From assembly GCF_030272615.1 (NCBI RefSeq), contig NC_081412.1:25111860-25175859 (forward strand): a DNA stretch of 64,000 bases, given 5' to 3'. The DNA is from Cryptomeria japonica. Taxonomy: Eukaryota > Streptophyta > Pinopsida > Cupressales > Cupressaceae. The position numbers and the translations under genes are program-made. This document shows, one piece after another, positions 37,450 through 49,960 of this stretch. The notes beneath the pieces are model-generated. The model saw only the letters and a program-made list of their open reading frames with translations, did no database searches and had not been told where the DNA came from. Within the stretch, counting starts at the first letter, position 1; each line of letters begins with the position of its first letter.

Positions 37450-39639
37450 GATTTCAGGGTAGGAGCTGAATGGGATGTGCCATTATCACATCCACCACAT
37501 CTGAGAAATTTATGGAGAATGCACATAAAAATATTAGAATTGAATGTAGTATTACAATTGAAACACTGCTAATTATTTGTCAGGTTGCCCTTGATTAACA
37601 GTCATTTTAAGGGTTTGTAAGTATTTGTATATATTCTGGTCACATGTATGAATTCCCGCTATAATAAGAATTTGTCATCAAGAAAGCTGCTGTCTCATGT
37701 TTCAATATACCTTTGTAAATCTATATTATTTTCTTTTTTGGTATCCAGCATATTCACAAATCTATATAATAAGGTAGCATTCTAATCCTTTTGTCTTAAA
37801 TTCCCTTCATTTTGATGATCTGTGATCCGAAAAGTTGATGAAAAAACAATAAACAATCAATCCAGAAACGAGAAAGAACAGCCTTAATAGATTGTAGAAA
37901 CCAGATGTCATTAATTTAAAACCTCGTTGACTTTCCAAACCTATTAAAATCCAGCATCTTGATTTGGCCACCCCATATTTTGACGTTTCACAAATCAAGT
38001 AGGGTATTTCGAATGAGTATGTTTTTAACTCACCAAGAACAAGGTATTGCCTTAATTTCGAACTGAAGAACGGGAAGGTTAAAAGCTGAAAAATCTGATT
38101 TCTTCAAAATCAAAACCTTGAACTTTTAGAAGAGATCTTGACTAAAAAAATAAAGAGGGAGACAATATGAAACTCTATGGGGCAATTGGAGTGTGGGAAT
38201 GGGGCAATTGGAGTGTGGGAGTGATCTTGAACGTACATATAATCTGCTCCCTCTTCGGCAGCTTTGTCGAATTGAAAGAAAGTTTTATGCGGTTCATAAG
38301 TTTACGTTTTAGAAGATTTGAAACATCCTGTAATGTCATTTTTGCAGCTGTTGGATATCCAACATTGGTTTAGAGCCAAGGTTTGGTTCATAAGTTTTAA
38401 AGACTATTAATTTGATTCAGGAGATGATGTTGATGCCAGTTGTTTGTGTATAATGTTTAAACACTTTCATATTCCAAGTTTACTGTAGTTAAGTAGATTC
38501 GGACTAATTGTTTGATATGAATTAAGCCAAAAAAATTCAAAGGAAAATGCAATAAGTAAGATATTTAAGTTCATAGGCAGCTATTGAACATAATTTAAAC
38601 AAGAACAAGATTCACAATAATTGAATAGTTTCTTAAAATAGATTTTTATTTTAACTTAGATTTTATACGAGGAGTATTTTATAGAGATGTATGCGTTAAA
38701 TTCTGATTATATGTTTTGAATTCAATTATTAGATAATTTTATGACAAGCAATAAAAATATGGTAAAATAACATTTTTTATTAAAATTAAAGAGTCAACCT
38801 ACATGTTTGTAAATTTTATTCATAGAAATAGACAATCAGATAAAGACAAACTTATTAGAAAGCTGAAAATGTTTGTTGGAATTGCTTAATATTGATACCT
38901 ATAGTTGTCGGGGTTGTAACTTTTAGTTTGGTTACTCAAAATTCAAAATTTGTATATTGGTTGAAAAGCTTGGAATATGAATTAAACAACTTTAATAACC
39001 AAAATTCAAAAATTGTATATCTGTTAAAAAACTTAGGCTATGAATTCAAGAATTTGAGTTAAACAATAGTAAAGGATTATAAGATGTTAAGTGACAAAAC
39101 ATGGAGAGCTCTATATAAAGCTTGTGTTTGGATTACCTAACATGTTTCATAGATCATTATTTTTTTTAATCGATAAATTGTGGGATGTGAGCCCACTCCC
39201 ATATAGCATAGATACCATAAAAGAAGAATGCTTCAGACACCAAGGAGCAAAATAGAGAGAAAAGTTTCATAGATCATTATTTTATTTATGTCAATAATTA
39301 AATTGTAAATATAGATAATCTATAATATCCATCTTGTGTAGTAAAATTAAAAGTTTAATACTAATTTCCCAATTAAATTCAATATCAAATTAAATAATGA
39401 AGTCCATTAGACATCTTGTAAATTAATTTTGGAAAAAAGGTTGTTGGTTCTTGCATGTTGTTAGGAAAGCCATTATTCAGTGTTTTAATTAGATAAGCAT
39501 GGGAAGGGTCTGAATTCATTACATGTCAGCCATAAAGGCAAATGGAGCAAATCTCACAAGACCTCAGATTGGGAAAGAAAAATGAACTAGCAACTAGAAA
39601 GCTTTTGATCAAAGTGAGGAATTGGAAAGAAACAAGGTT
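37450..39639. other. 3' flank of NPF copy 1; gene-free AT-rich sequence
   Basis: It holds the 3' UTR, one arm of a foldback-element family (37805-37905) and a doubled 20-bp unit (GGGGCAATTGGAGTGTGGGA) around 38179-38220. The rest is AT-rich with no supported gene. Confidence 0.5.
37805..37905 (-). repeat. Single arm of a foldback (MITE-like) family
   Basis: The reverse complement contains TTTCGGATCACAGATCATCA and the CAATCTATTAAGG start. It matches the right arm of the element at 57690-58158. The other arm is missing. Confidence 0.5.
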
Positions 39640-40140
39640 CTTGACCCTATACTTGAGGCTTATCTTTCACTACACATGAAAGAGTATGAGGAGAAGAGGA
39701 GAATCTTTCCTCCTACGAACCATAGTCCTAGCGATGTTATCATTTGAGACCCCATTACAATGGGAGACAAGAGGTGATCCCATCTTTGGGGGATCAATAA
39801 CATCCAAAGGAGGAACAACCAGGGTACCAAGAGAGACTGGTATCAACCACAAGAGGAGACTGAATCTAAGAGGAAGTAGTAAGAGTAGTAGAAGTTGAAT
39901 ATGTAGTAGGAGGATCTATGGTAGGGGCTTGATGACATGACAAACCCACTCCTGAAGTAGGACTCTCATCAGCATCCTCGGAAGAGCTATCCTCAGAAGA
40001 GACTAGAACCTTGATTGTGAAGTCGTCTTCTTTGGCATTCTTCCACCAAGTAGCAATTGCTTTCTAGTGCAAAAGAGAGTAGTCTGAAGCCAAGTGACCA
40101 ATAGCAAAACAAGGACATCTGAAAGAGAGGTCGTCATAAT
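39640..40140 (-). pseudogene. Possible LINE ORF1 fragment with knuckle remnant
   Basis: On the minus strand, broken frames give CPCFAIGHLASDYS, like a degenerate CCHC knuckle, then KAIATWWKNAKEDDFTI and an acidic serine-rich stretch. This pattern is seen in ORF1 of plant L1-type elements. Stops are frequent and the assignment is weak. Confidence 0.35.
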
Positions 40141-40689
40141 TGAGCAACATCATTATTCAATGTTACATGTGTTATTTTCTAGCTTTACAAGTTTAATTTT
40201 CCCCTTTTTTATTTTTTGTCATTTTTTGGGCTATGGCTTCATGGCTGACCCAAACTTTTATAGGTCTCTCTAACCTCTCTTTGAATAAGTTGTGTTTGGT
40301 CGATGTGTTATCAATCCATGCTTAAAGCTATTGTAATAAATATTCTTGTGGATTTAGCCCAAAGGCAACAATTTTCTTTGGAAAAAGAAAAAGCAAATGA
40401 GTTTAAAATCAACGAATGTCTTCTTTGAAGCAAGGAGATTCCCATTATTATTTTTAATCTTGACTATGTGGTGAGGATTTAATTTTTTTCCAAAGATACA
40501 TGTCATTATCTATAAATTCATAGGGCTTAGATTGAATTTAAGAATGCTAGAGGATTGGGTTCATAGAGCTTAGCCAATCGAAGAAGACATGGAGATAATC
40601 ATGGTTGCCAATGGGTATTTTTTGGTTTCTTTTAATAGTATCTTTTATTGTGTCCAAACATTTTAAGGTCCTTATTTTTTCCAACATGT

Positions 40690-41130
40690 TGGTCTTTTCA
40701 TGATACCTTGGCATCTAGATTTTATCCTGAACAATGGAGCTCCCTTCTAAGATTCTAATTTTGATCCATCTATCTATTTGCCTTGTCACTGATTTTTTGG
40801 AAAGATGAATTATTGAAGGTTTTGAGTGATCCAATGGATTCCTATTTGGTTACCTTACATATTACTAGGGAGAAAAACAATTCTATTTATGCCCAAACCT
40901 ATGTTGAACTAGATTTAAATACTCTCTTTCTAGAAGCTCCTAATACATAATGAGTGATTTTGTTTGGCATCAAGCCTTGAATATGTAGCCATTCCTTCTA
41001 TGTCAAGGATTCCATCATTACTAATTTTTATACACAAACAACTGGCATCAACATCATCTACTGAATCAAATTAAGGATAAGCAACAAATTCAACAAGGTA
41101 ATCAAGGGTTTATTGTTGGTCAGTCTAATG
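40690..41130 (+). pseudogene. LINE ORF1 relic (DUF4283-like)
   Basis: The clearest segment is at about 40796-40890: FWKDELLKVLSDPMDSYLVT in one frame, then ITREKNNSIYAQTYVELDLN. These match the RNA-binding-like domain of plant LINE ORF1 proteins. After a double stop near 40945 the sequence continues with FGIKP in one frame and LEYVAIPSM in another. ORF1 proteins bind the element RNA. This one is inactive. Confidence 0.6.
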
Positions 41131-42059
41131 TCAATGGCTTTACCATAGCTTATAGCAAAGCTTAAGATCAATCTCCAAATCCTAGAGGAACTAAAGCTAG
41201 TTCTAGATATACAAATAGGTTTTCTATTATATGAGAAATACCCACAACATTTCAAGACAATCAAGATGAAAATAGGGAAAGTTTGACAACAAATCAAGGG
41301 AATGATGAAATAATGCAAATGAAGAAAATCTCGATAAATCATGGACGGTTAATTTTTTCAATAAGAAGCAAGACTAGATACAATACAAGACCTTCCAATT
41401 TTGGGGAAGTTTTTGGATATGCTTGTTGCATAATTAATATCCACCATGCTCCATTGTTTCCAAGTAAGTATATTATTTCTACCCAAAACCCTCTTTTCAA
41501 TCTTAATAAGTCTCAAAATCTTGGAGTTCAAGAGATTTTTCTTACCTCCATAAATATTGAACATGTGCCTAAAACTTGTCATGGACTTTCATAAACAAGA
41601 AAATCGTTTTTTATTTCATTCAAAAGATACCTTGAATAAAAAAAATTCAAGTAAATAAAAAGAAAAAGATCCTTCAACTTGGACTTTAGGTATTAAATAA
41701 AGCTTTTCAAAAAAAGGAAAACAAGAGGCACTCAAAGCAAGTCATAAGATTGGCCATGATAAATCTGAGAGAATACCTATTGGTTTCATTTATTTTCAAC
41801 CAAGTGGATTTATCTCTCCCTTACCCATCATCCTAGAATGTAAGAGAGCTTGGCCACAAACCTAGACAAAATTTTGCTAGAAGAATGATTAAATCTTTTA
41901 GCCCTTTTATGTTGTTCATTCAAAAAAAAAAAAAAGCTTCCCAAAGAATATGTTAAAATTTTTGGTTGTAGCATTGATAAAAGATTGTTATTTTTGCCTT
42001 TGCTCTATCTATGGTCTTATGTGTGCTTGGGATTCCAAATAATTTTTTAAGTTGCAATT

Positions 42060-42540
42060 GTGGTCTCTCTTTAGAAGGGTCCTAACAAACAAAAATCTCA
42101 ATGTTTTGATCATTAATTATTATGCTCCCCAAGATCTCCAAGGTAAGGTTAAAATTTGGGATAATCTATAGGCTCACAAACGAGCTTCTCCTTAAGATTA
42201 TCCTTGGATCATTGGAGGTAACTTCAATGTTGTGTTATTCCTAAATGAAAAATGGTGGACTTCCTACCCTCCCTTAAGATAGTCTTCTTCATCTACAACA
42301 TGTTAATTATTTTTAGTTAATTGATATCTCTCCAAGCAATAGTTTGTTCACTTGGAATAGTCAAAGAACTAGGGATGCTTTTACTATGAAACATTTGGCT
42401 AGATTTTTGGTGAGTGGTTCTTGGCCTTCTTTTCTTAGCACCTTTGCCTTGCTTCTTCCATCCTAGAGAATGTGGGTTAGGATGATTGGACCATAGATTG
42501 GTAGTAGGAAGGATTCTTTGAGCCTTACAATTCATCATTT
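42060..42540 (+). pseudogene. LINE endonuclease relic
   Basis: NYYAPQDLQGKVKIWDNL (about 42116-42170) and PWIIGGNFNVV (about 42204-42236) are the N-Y-A-P and G-D-F-N blocks of APE-type LINE endonucleases, with the usual D changed to N in the second. The FTWNSQRTRDAF and FLVSGSW blocks follow near 42350-42420. This domain nicks target DNA in active elements. Confidence 0.7.
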
Positions 42541-42549
42541 AGATTTTAA

Positions 42550-43363
42550 CTCATGGTAAAAAATATGACCTACAATAAAATAGTAGACTTTTGTGGAAAG
42601 AAGGTATACCGCATCATGGTATGGGTTTGTATGTTTTGTTTAGCAAATTATGTTTTTCCTCATTTGATAACATTATGCAAAGAAAATTTATTCAATAGCA
42701 AGGCTTAGGTAAGGATCTCTTAACTTAGCATTCTAGATTCTAGGATCAAATGGAAAAAATTGAGTTTTGGGAGGAATTGTGTGGTGACAAAGATCTCATG
42801 CTAAATGGTTATAGGTAAGGAATGAGAATTCTTCTTTTTTTCATGATTTTGTTATGGCACAAAAAACATGTTAATACTTTCAAGGAGATCTAAAAAAATG
42901 ATGGACCTAGGATTGAACCCATTTAATATATCTAATCAAAGGTTGCTTCTTACTTTTCAAAGTCCCCACTAATTTATCTATTGATAATTGATGCATCATT
43001 TTCAATTGTATTCCAAGAATTGTCTCTCCTAAATCCTTCTACAATAGCCTTATTTCTATGAATGAGCTAGAGTAGATTATTTTATGATGAAACAAATAAA
43101 GGCCTAGATCTAGAGAGATTTCCTATTGAGTTCTTTCAATTTCTTGGGATATTGTCAAAGATGATACTTTAGAGTCTTCTAAGGAACTTCACACCTCAAA
43201 GCAAATGTTAAAATCTCTTAATAACATTTTTTTTGCTGTATTTCTTAAGAAATATTTTATTTTGAATTTTTTTTAAGTTTGATCCATAGCTCTTTGGAAT
43301 ACTAATAATATTTTCTCCAAAACTATTACTAAGTGTAGATAATAGATTTCCACAATCCATAAT
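42550..43363 (+). pseudogene. LINE RT N-terminal region relic
   Basis: Scattered frames show the segment before the RT palm, including LERFPIEFFQFLG near 43111 (the usual PMEFFQ block). The frame is then interrupted by a foldback element at 43364. Confidence 0.5.
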
Positions 43364-43748
43364 ATATCATTTGTTATTTTTGGATTCAATTGAGTGCGAT
43401 GTTTTTAACATCAATGTTTTGGATCACACTCTATGATCCATCATCAAGATGTTAGAGAGCTCAAAGAGATATTAAATAGTTTGTTGAAGACCAAGACTGA
43501 CTTATAAAGAAAGAGGAGAGCATGCACAAGGTACAAGGTGTTGAAAGTGTAACCAACTATGCATTATGCATCTTCTCCTCTCTCCTTTGCTCCTTCATCT
43601 CTCTTTATAAGTTGGTATTGGTCTGCAACTAACCATTTTACATCTCCTTGAGCTCTCTAGCATCTTGATGGTGGATCACAAAGTGTTATCCAAAATTTTG
43701 ATGTTAAAAACATCAAACATAATCGAATCCAAAAACAACAAATGATAT
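43364..43748. mobile_element. Foldback (MITE-like) element, 385 bp
   Basis: The left arm from ATATCATTTGTTATTTTTGG pairs with the right arm ending CCAAAAACAACAAATGATAT. Pairing continues inward through GATGTTTTTAACATCA and GGATCACACTCTATGATCC to a short centre, so nearly all of it can form one hairpin. It carries no gene. It interrupts the LINE RT. A target duplication could not be fixed. Confidence 0.8.
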
Positions 43749-43801
43749 TACTAAGTGACTAAAATGACTCTTGTTTATGTCTTTAGAATATGGGTGTTTG
43801 T

Positions 43802-44309
43802 AGGCCTGCTAATGGGCTTTTGAGGGCTTATCCTCCTAGGGCTGTTGAAAAAAGGCATGTATGGATGCTACCAGACAGGGGATGGATCAAAACCAACTTT
43901 GATGGGGCATCCAGGGGGAATCTCGGGATCTCCGGTGCAAGGGTCATTGCTCGAGATGAGAAAGGTAGTATTTTAGCATTTGGAGCAAAGAGATTGGTGG
44001 ATGGCACTAACAATGAAGCTGAGTGTCAGGCGGCAATTGGAGGTGAAAAAACTACACCTTGAAGGGGACTCCCAGATAGTGGTGAATGGCATCACTAGGG
44101 GTAGGATGGATGCTTGGCACCTGGATAAACATATCAGAAGAATACATGACCCCCTGAATGGGTTCGAGGACTTTAAAGTATCGCATGTTCTAAGGGAAGT
44201 GAATGCAGAAGCTGATGTGCTCTCGAACGTAGGTGCAAATGGTTCCTTGGCTGAACATTTTAACTTCTTTGAAGACTTAAGGGATTTGGATCCCTTAGAA
44301 TTTGTATGA
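43802..44309 (+). pseudogene. LINE RNase H domain (RVT_3 type), one frameshift
   Basis: The domain starts with GWIKTNFDGASRGN near 43879 (first catalytic D in NFDGAS), then NNEAE near 44005 (catalytic E). After a frameshift at about 44030 come HLEGDSQIVVNG near 44055 (second D) and EVNAEADVLSN near 44200 (last D). All four catalytic positions are kept. The frame ends at 44309. Upstream RT is missing because of 5' truncation, so it would not be made as part of a working LINE protein. Its higher GC content and small amount of decay make it clearly younger than the host LINE. Confidence 0.8.
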
Positions 44310-45615
44310 AGAAGCGTTGAGTATGAAAGGAGAACCCGAGAAGTTGTGAAAAGCTATGTGTGAACCCATTTTAGATATGCATGTTGAGGGGTGGGGAAGG
44401 GTTATGTGGATTGAGTACATTGCAATGGCAGCAAGTGGAGAAAATGGCGGCGTAGGTGCAATTATGATAGTCAATGGAACTTTGGATTTGCTGGCGATGT
44501 GCGGTGTGAGGTGGTGTGTGCGGTGTAATAATTGGAAGGGGTGGCAACGTTTTGTGACATTTTGGTCCTCGGTTTTGGCATTTCGAAGAGGGATTGCTAT
44601 TTCCTTTGCGAGCGTTGTTTCTTGGCTGTGTGGCAGGGGAACAATGGAAGCGAACTTCTCACTGATCACTCTAGGCCAAATGCCAGCCTTTCAAGGCCCT
44701 ATTTCAAGCCATCGTTTGAAGAATGTAATTAGGGTGGACGAGGAAGAATTTTGGAAGGTTGTTCGTTTGATGTTTGGAGACGAATTCCTGGACACTGACT
44801 GTCGCCCGCGAACTAATTTGGACATATCGTCCCTGTTTGCGGCACTGGTGTTGATGGTGGGAAGTTCAAGGGAGGAGGTGGCGTGGGTGGCGTCTCTAGT
44901 TCTAAGACCAAAATGGTCAATTGGCCTAGCGGAGTTGGTGGAACGTGTAGAGATTGGTGTGGGTTTGTGAATGGAGCAAGGGTCGTGGAGGTGCTTAGGC
45001 GGGCGGAATGATGCAATGCATCCTCTGGTGGTGTGGTCAGCCTCTCGCTCGGTTGAAACCCAGTTGGAGGTTGCAAGGAAAGGGTGACGAGATATGCTAG
45101 ACTTTGTGCGGAAGATGGGTCTGACAGAGTGGGCGAAACTGTGCGGCAAGCAGACCCCGGTGAAGTCATAGGCGTCGATTGGTGAGGATGGGCGGCCGAT
45201 GGTGCGACATCAAATCCCACAGAAGATTGCGAAGTTTGTGGAACGCAGCGAGTTGAGAGGAGGATGCTCGGGAACCATGACCAGTGATGGGATGGCGCAG
45301 CCTAATGCAAGACCCAGTCATGCCATCCCCAATTTATCCGAGGAGGCCCTTGGTTGCTTTCGGTAGGATGGTTTCGTGAGGAATTTTCTGTTAGTAGGTT
45401 GTTGGTTTTTTTGGTGGTTTTTCACTGATGTAAGGAATGTAACCTTAGTGGTAGGCATAGCTGGTGTTTTTTCTGACTCGGGTTTCATTTTGAGTTGTGT
45501 AGGGGTGAGACCCCATATAGTCTTATGATAGTGGAAAATTTGCAGAGCAGCTGAAGGCATGTAATTTTCTCCTTTCAATCAATACAAATATTAAACCTGT
45601 TATCGATCAAAAAAA
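44310..45615 (+). other. GC-richer 3' region of the younger LINE
   Basis: After the RNase H stop there are about 1.3 kb before the A tail. A + frame at 44356-44970 is open for 204 codons, and overlapping minus frames are also open, as often happens in GC-richer sequence. I recognise no domain in any of them. It is probably a long 3' UTR. Confidence 0.5.
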
Positions 45616-46416
45616 AGAATATGGGTGTTTGTTCAAGGTCGCCAAATCTTTGATGGTATTATTATTGTTCAAGAGGTTATTCTATGCATGTTAACAATAA
45701 AAGATTTATGTTCATGAATTTTGAGCTTTCTAAGGCCTATGATAGCATTTGCGAAAAATTTCTGGAAGATATCTTGTGTGCCTTTGATTTTTATGATAAT
45801 TGAATTCAATGTACCATGGCTTTTTTTACCTTTCCTTATATTATTTAGAATTATTCTCTTTATACTATGCTTCATTTTGAAAGAGACCTACATTAAGGAG
45901 ATCCTCTCTTTCTCATTCTAGCAAAAATAATTGGCAGCTTTCTAAAACACCTAAATTGTTCTAACTCTATTTCTAGCTATTATCATGGACTATGGAAATT
46001 TCAGGTCTTTAATCCATTTCTAGCTATTCACATGGACTATGGAAATTTCAAGTCTTAAATCCATTTCTAGCTTTCACATTGTGCAATTTGTGGCTTCAAT
46101 TTCTCATCTTTAGTTTGTAGATTACGCTTGTTTGATGGGCAATGTTTATCTTAACAAAGCTATTTCTATTAGTCAAGCTCTTGACATTTATATCTTGTTG
46201 TCTAGTCAACTCTTGGATGAGAACAAGTCTTAAATATTTTTTTCTAGATAAACCTTCATCTTCAAGAACAAATTTATAATATTATTCATGTCCCAATTGT
46301 TTCTTCTCCTTTCAATATTTGGATATCCCTTTCTCCTACTTACCTTGGGGAAAAAATTGAATATTATAGTAGAATCTATTTAGTGTCAATCATTGGACAC
46401 ATGGATGATTAACTAT
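45616..46416 (+). pseudogene. LINE RT palm relic (old LINE)
   Basis: In the frame that crosses the younger LINE's target site: FVQGRQIFDGIIIVQEV (about 45628-45680), then after a frameshift RFMFMNFELSKAYDSI (about 45700-45750), the block holding the first catalytic aspartate of LINE RTs. A GDPLS block follows near 45898. Stops and frameshifts are common. The frame is cut at 46416 by the solo LTR. Confidence 0.75.
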
Positions 46417-46685
46417 TGGTGCAGGAGCACCCCATTGTAGAAGCACAATCAGGATGTCTGAGGTCACTATCTGATTATATTTGGGTCATTTATGACTTGT
46501 AAATAATATATGTATGTATTTGAGTTCATTTTTATCCAATGGAGTCATATTGTAAGGCTACTTGAGCCATTTGTGTAAAAGTTGCTTAGTTGTCCATTTA
46601 GGACCTAGTGGGGTCAAAGAGTCAAAATGATGTAAACATGCCATGAAAGGGCATAAATGCTTGTAAAAGGTCATTTAAGGTTTAT

Positions 46686-47057
46686 TATAGGAGTTGAGAA
46701 ATACAACCCCACAGTAGCCTGAAGATCTTCTGCAAGCTGAATAACTTGTTACAAGGAGAAGCAATGAAGCAATAATCTAAAGAACACACAAAACACAAGA
46801 AAAATATTCTCAAAATATGAGAGCTCCAATTCACCAAAAAAGTATTGTGGAAAGATAATACAATGAAAAGAAAAAATAACCTCTAATAGGTCAAGAAACC
46901 CTAAAATGGGAAAACCCTAGGCTTGCACATAATAATTAATTAAAATAATTAATTATATGCACCTAATGTTAGCTTAAGTGTAAAAAGATAATTGGGAACT
47001 TAAAGAATTAAAAAAATATTGTTTAATTAATCAAGTAAAGACCCAATTACTCTAACA
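46686..47057 (-). repeat. 3' LTR of the minus copia element
   Basis: 372 bp, starting TGTTAG and ending CTATA on the minus strand. It is bounded on the right by the purine tract. Confidence 0.9.
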
Positions 47058-47272
47058 CCCACCCTTAAGCTAGACTTAGGGAGAAGCTAAAAACCTAGAA
47101 CAACTACAGAAAGCATGAAAGATGGGTCCCGGCAACAAGGCCTAATCAGGTACCCAAATACAATGAAATCTCTATGAAATGGAGACAAAGGAGAAAACCC
47201 AGTGGGAAAAAAAACTCCTCTCCAAAAAGAGATAAAAAGAACATGCTGAAAGAAGAAGAAGGAAGGAAGGCC

Positions 47273-48725
47273 TCATAAAGACCCCCCAAGGACAACTTCC
47301 TTCACCCCAAGCATAGAGCACAACTGAAGATAGCGCGGCAATGCAAAAGGTTTCATAAAGATGTTTGCAACCTGCTCAGAAGTGGGAATGTACTCTAGAA
47401 TGAGAACACCATCCTGAATCAACTGACGAATGAAATGCATGTGAAGCTCAATGTGCTTCGTCTGCTGATGCTCTACCGAGTTGCGGGAAATATGAATAGC
47501 ACTCTGATTGTCACACCAAAGAACAGTGGGACTATCAAGAGGAAAACCAAAATCAATCATCAACTGTTGAAGCCATAAGATCTCCTAACTAGCGAGCACA
47601 GCAACGCGGTACTCAACCTCTGTAGATGATAATGCATGAGCAGTCTGCTTCTTACAAGACCATGTGATAGGACTAGAGCCAAGACAGAAAACAAAGCCAG
47701 AAGTAGACTTCCGATCAACAACATCACCAGCCCAATCTAAGTCAGTGAAGCCAACAATGTGAGGTTCCCCTGATGTATAGTGAATGCCATGAGAACTAGT
47801 GCCCTGAATGTACCTCAAAATACGTTTGGCAGCTTGCCAATGACTCTCATGAGGATCATGGGAGAATCGAGAGACAAGACCAACCGCAAAGGAAATATCA
47901 GGACGGGTGTGAGTCAGGTACAACAAACTGCCAACCAATTGCCTGTAAAGTGTAGAATCTACTAAAGGAGTGGGACAAGTTGTAGTCAAAACAACCCCTG
48001 ACTGAAATGGAGTAGGAGCAGACTTGCAATCAAGCATGTCGAAGCACTGAAGCATGTCAAGAGCATACTTCTGCTGGTAGAGAGAGATCCCATCAGAAGA
48101 CTGAATCACCTGAAGACCAAGGAAATAGTGCAAAAGACTGAGATCTGTCATCTCAAACTAATCCATCAAGGCACGTTGAATATGTTGAATCATAGAGGAT
48201 GAGCTACCCATGATGAGAAGATCATCAACATATAGCACAAGAATCAAGATGTCACCCTCAAGAAGCTGAATGTAGACGGTGTGATCAGAATGACTGCGGG
48301 AGAACCCAATGAAGAGAAAGAAAGAGTCCATCTTCTCATACCAAGCCCAAGGGCCCTGTTTGAGACCATACAATGAACACCAAAGTCTACAAACCAAAGA
48401 ACTATCCTACACAAATCCATGAGGTTGTTCCATGTAGATTTCCTCTTGTAGATCCCTGTGCAAGAAGGCACTCTTCACATCCATCTGAAAAACAGGCCAA
48501 CGCCGAGAAGCTGCAAGAGATAGTACAAAGAGAATGGAATTCTTCTTCGCAACAGGGGCAAATGTCTCGGAGTAATCAATACCCTCAACCTGTGAAAACC
48601 CCTTCGCAACAAGACGGGCTTTGTACTTATCAATGGAACCATCAGAAGCATATTTAGTGTGAAACAACCAGCGACACCTAACCATATTTATGCCCTTAGG
48701 AAGAGGATAGAGATCCCAAGTATGA
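47273..48725 (-). pseudogene. Copia RT and RNase H (minus element)
   Basis: On minus: GSIDKYKARLVAKGFSQ near 48600, [29 protein letters not shown] near 48485, a SLYGLKQ block near 48365, catalytic LYVDDLLIMG near 48225, then LLHYFLGLQV near 48125. RNase H follows with FTDLDWAGDVVDRKSTSG near 47740, LSSTEVEY near 47625 and WCDNQSAIH near 47510, and the frame ends at 47273. Only three in-frame stops (near 48404, 48155 and 47586) break it, all TAG where related elements have CAG. Several Arg-to-Trp changes fit the same C-to-T process. Confidence 0.9.
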
Positions 48726-49960
48726 TTTCACATCAAAGAAGAATTATCCTCCTCCATAGCACAATCCCACTCAGGGTGACCTGTCGCCTCTGAAAACTTC
48801 TGAGGATTGTCTGAAATAGCATGACTCAAAAGACTAGAACCCATTGTATGAGAACGAGTGCGACGAGTATCTAAAGGATCACCAACCATAGGACCTGCCG
48901 CCTCAACAATAAGGCGAGCCCACTTGGGCATCTGAGGTGGAGCAGGTGGAGGTGGGGATGGTGGATCATCAACACCATCATCAGAATCATCCTTAAAAAG
49001 ATCCTGAAGGGGTGCAGTGGTCGGAGTAGGCAGAGGAGTAGACATTGGAGTCGGGGTATCCACTGTGGGAAGACGCTCATTAAACTGAACATCCCGTCGA
49101 AACAGGACCTCTCTGGAATCAGGATCAAACAACCTGTACGCCTTAACATCCTCACATTAGCTAACAAAAATGAGTGTTCAGCTCTTCCGCTCCATGGCTT
49201 TCCTCTGAGCATCAGGAATAAAGGCCCATGCCTCACTGCCAAACACTCGAAAAAAGGAAACATCTGGCTTGTCATGAGACCAAGCTTCCTCAGGAGTCAT
49301 ATGTCAAAGAGCCTTGTGAGGCATCCGATTCTGAATATAGTTGGCAAAATTGATTGCCTCAGCCCAAAAAGATGAATCCATGGACCTGGACTGAATCATA
49401 CAATTCGCCATCTCCCGTAAAGTTATGTTCTTCCGTTCAGCGACACCATTCTGCTGAGGGGTGTAAGGAACAATAAACTGATGCTGCAAACCATGCTCAG
49501 TGCAAAAATCTCTGAAAGCCTGATTCACATACTCCCCCCATTATCTGTACGTATCCGTCGAATAGAACAGCCAGACTGCTTCTCTACATATGTCTTGAAG
49601 ATTTGAAATGAATCAAAGACATCAGACTTGTACTTAAGAAAGTACACCCATGTGCGTCTGGAGAAGTCATCAGTAAACGTGAGTACATACTTGGCCCCTG
49701 AAAAAGAAGGAGTGGAAAATGACATGAGGTCACTGTGAATCAACTCCAAGGGAGCCAAAGCATGAGAGGCTCTTCCCTTCGGAAAGGGATCTCTATGATG
49801 CTTGCCAAGCACACAACCATGACAAACACCATCAGTGTAGTAAATCTGTGGGAGCCCAAGAACAAGTGCTTGTGTACTCATCTGCTGAAGATATCTGTAA
49901 TTGACATGGCCCAATCACTCATGCCAAAGCTTACTCACTTAATCTGCATGTGCTATGAGA
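48726..49960 (-). pseudogene. Copia integrase (minus element), one frameshift
   Basis: The HHCC finger appears as LWHE*LGHVNY near 49915 and CHGCVLGKHHRDPF near 49810. The catalytic triad is present: D in ELIHSDLM near 49735, D in RIRTDNGG near 49545, and E in NGVAERKNIT near 49440. Between the last two a run of six G on the minus strand causes a one-base frameshift (about 49538). A proline-rich linker at 48900-49080 leads to RT. Stops at KAL*HMT and RKS*TLIF fit CGA-to-TGA changes. Confidence 0.88.

Larger units (their letters stand above)
43802..45615 (+). mobile_element. Younger LINE, 5'-truncated, with A tail and 17-bp target duplication
   Basis: AGAATATGGGTGTTTGT occurs exactly at 43785-43801 and 45616-45632. 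The insert ends in an A run just before the second copy. It holds an RNase H domain and about 1.3 kb of 3' sequence. The long duplication, A tail and missing 5' part are the marks of LINE target-primed insertion. It sits inside the RT of the older LINE. Confidence 0.9.

Noticed and set aside
44691-45220. Two overlapping minus frames of 152 and 135 codons
   Set aside because: They lie in the GC-richer LINE tail, are Ser/Pro/Thr-rich, overlap each other and the + frame, and match nothing I know.
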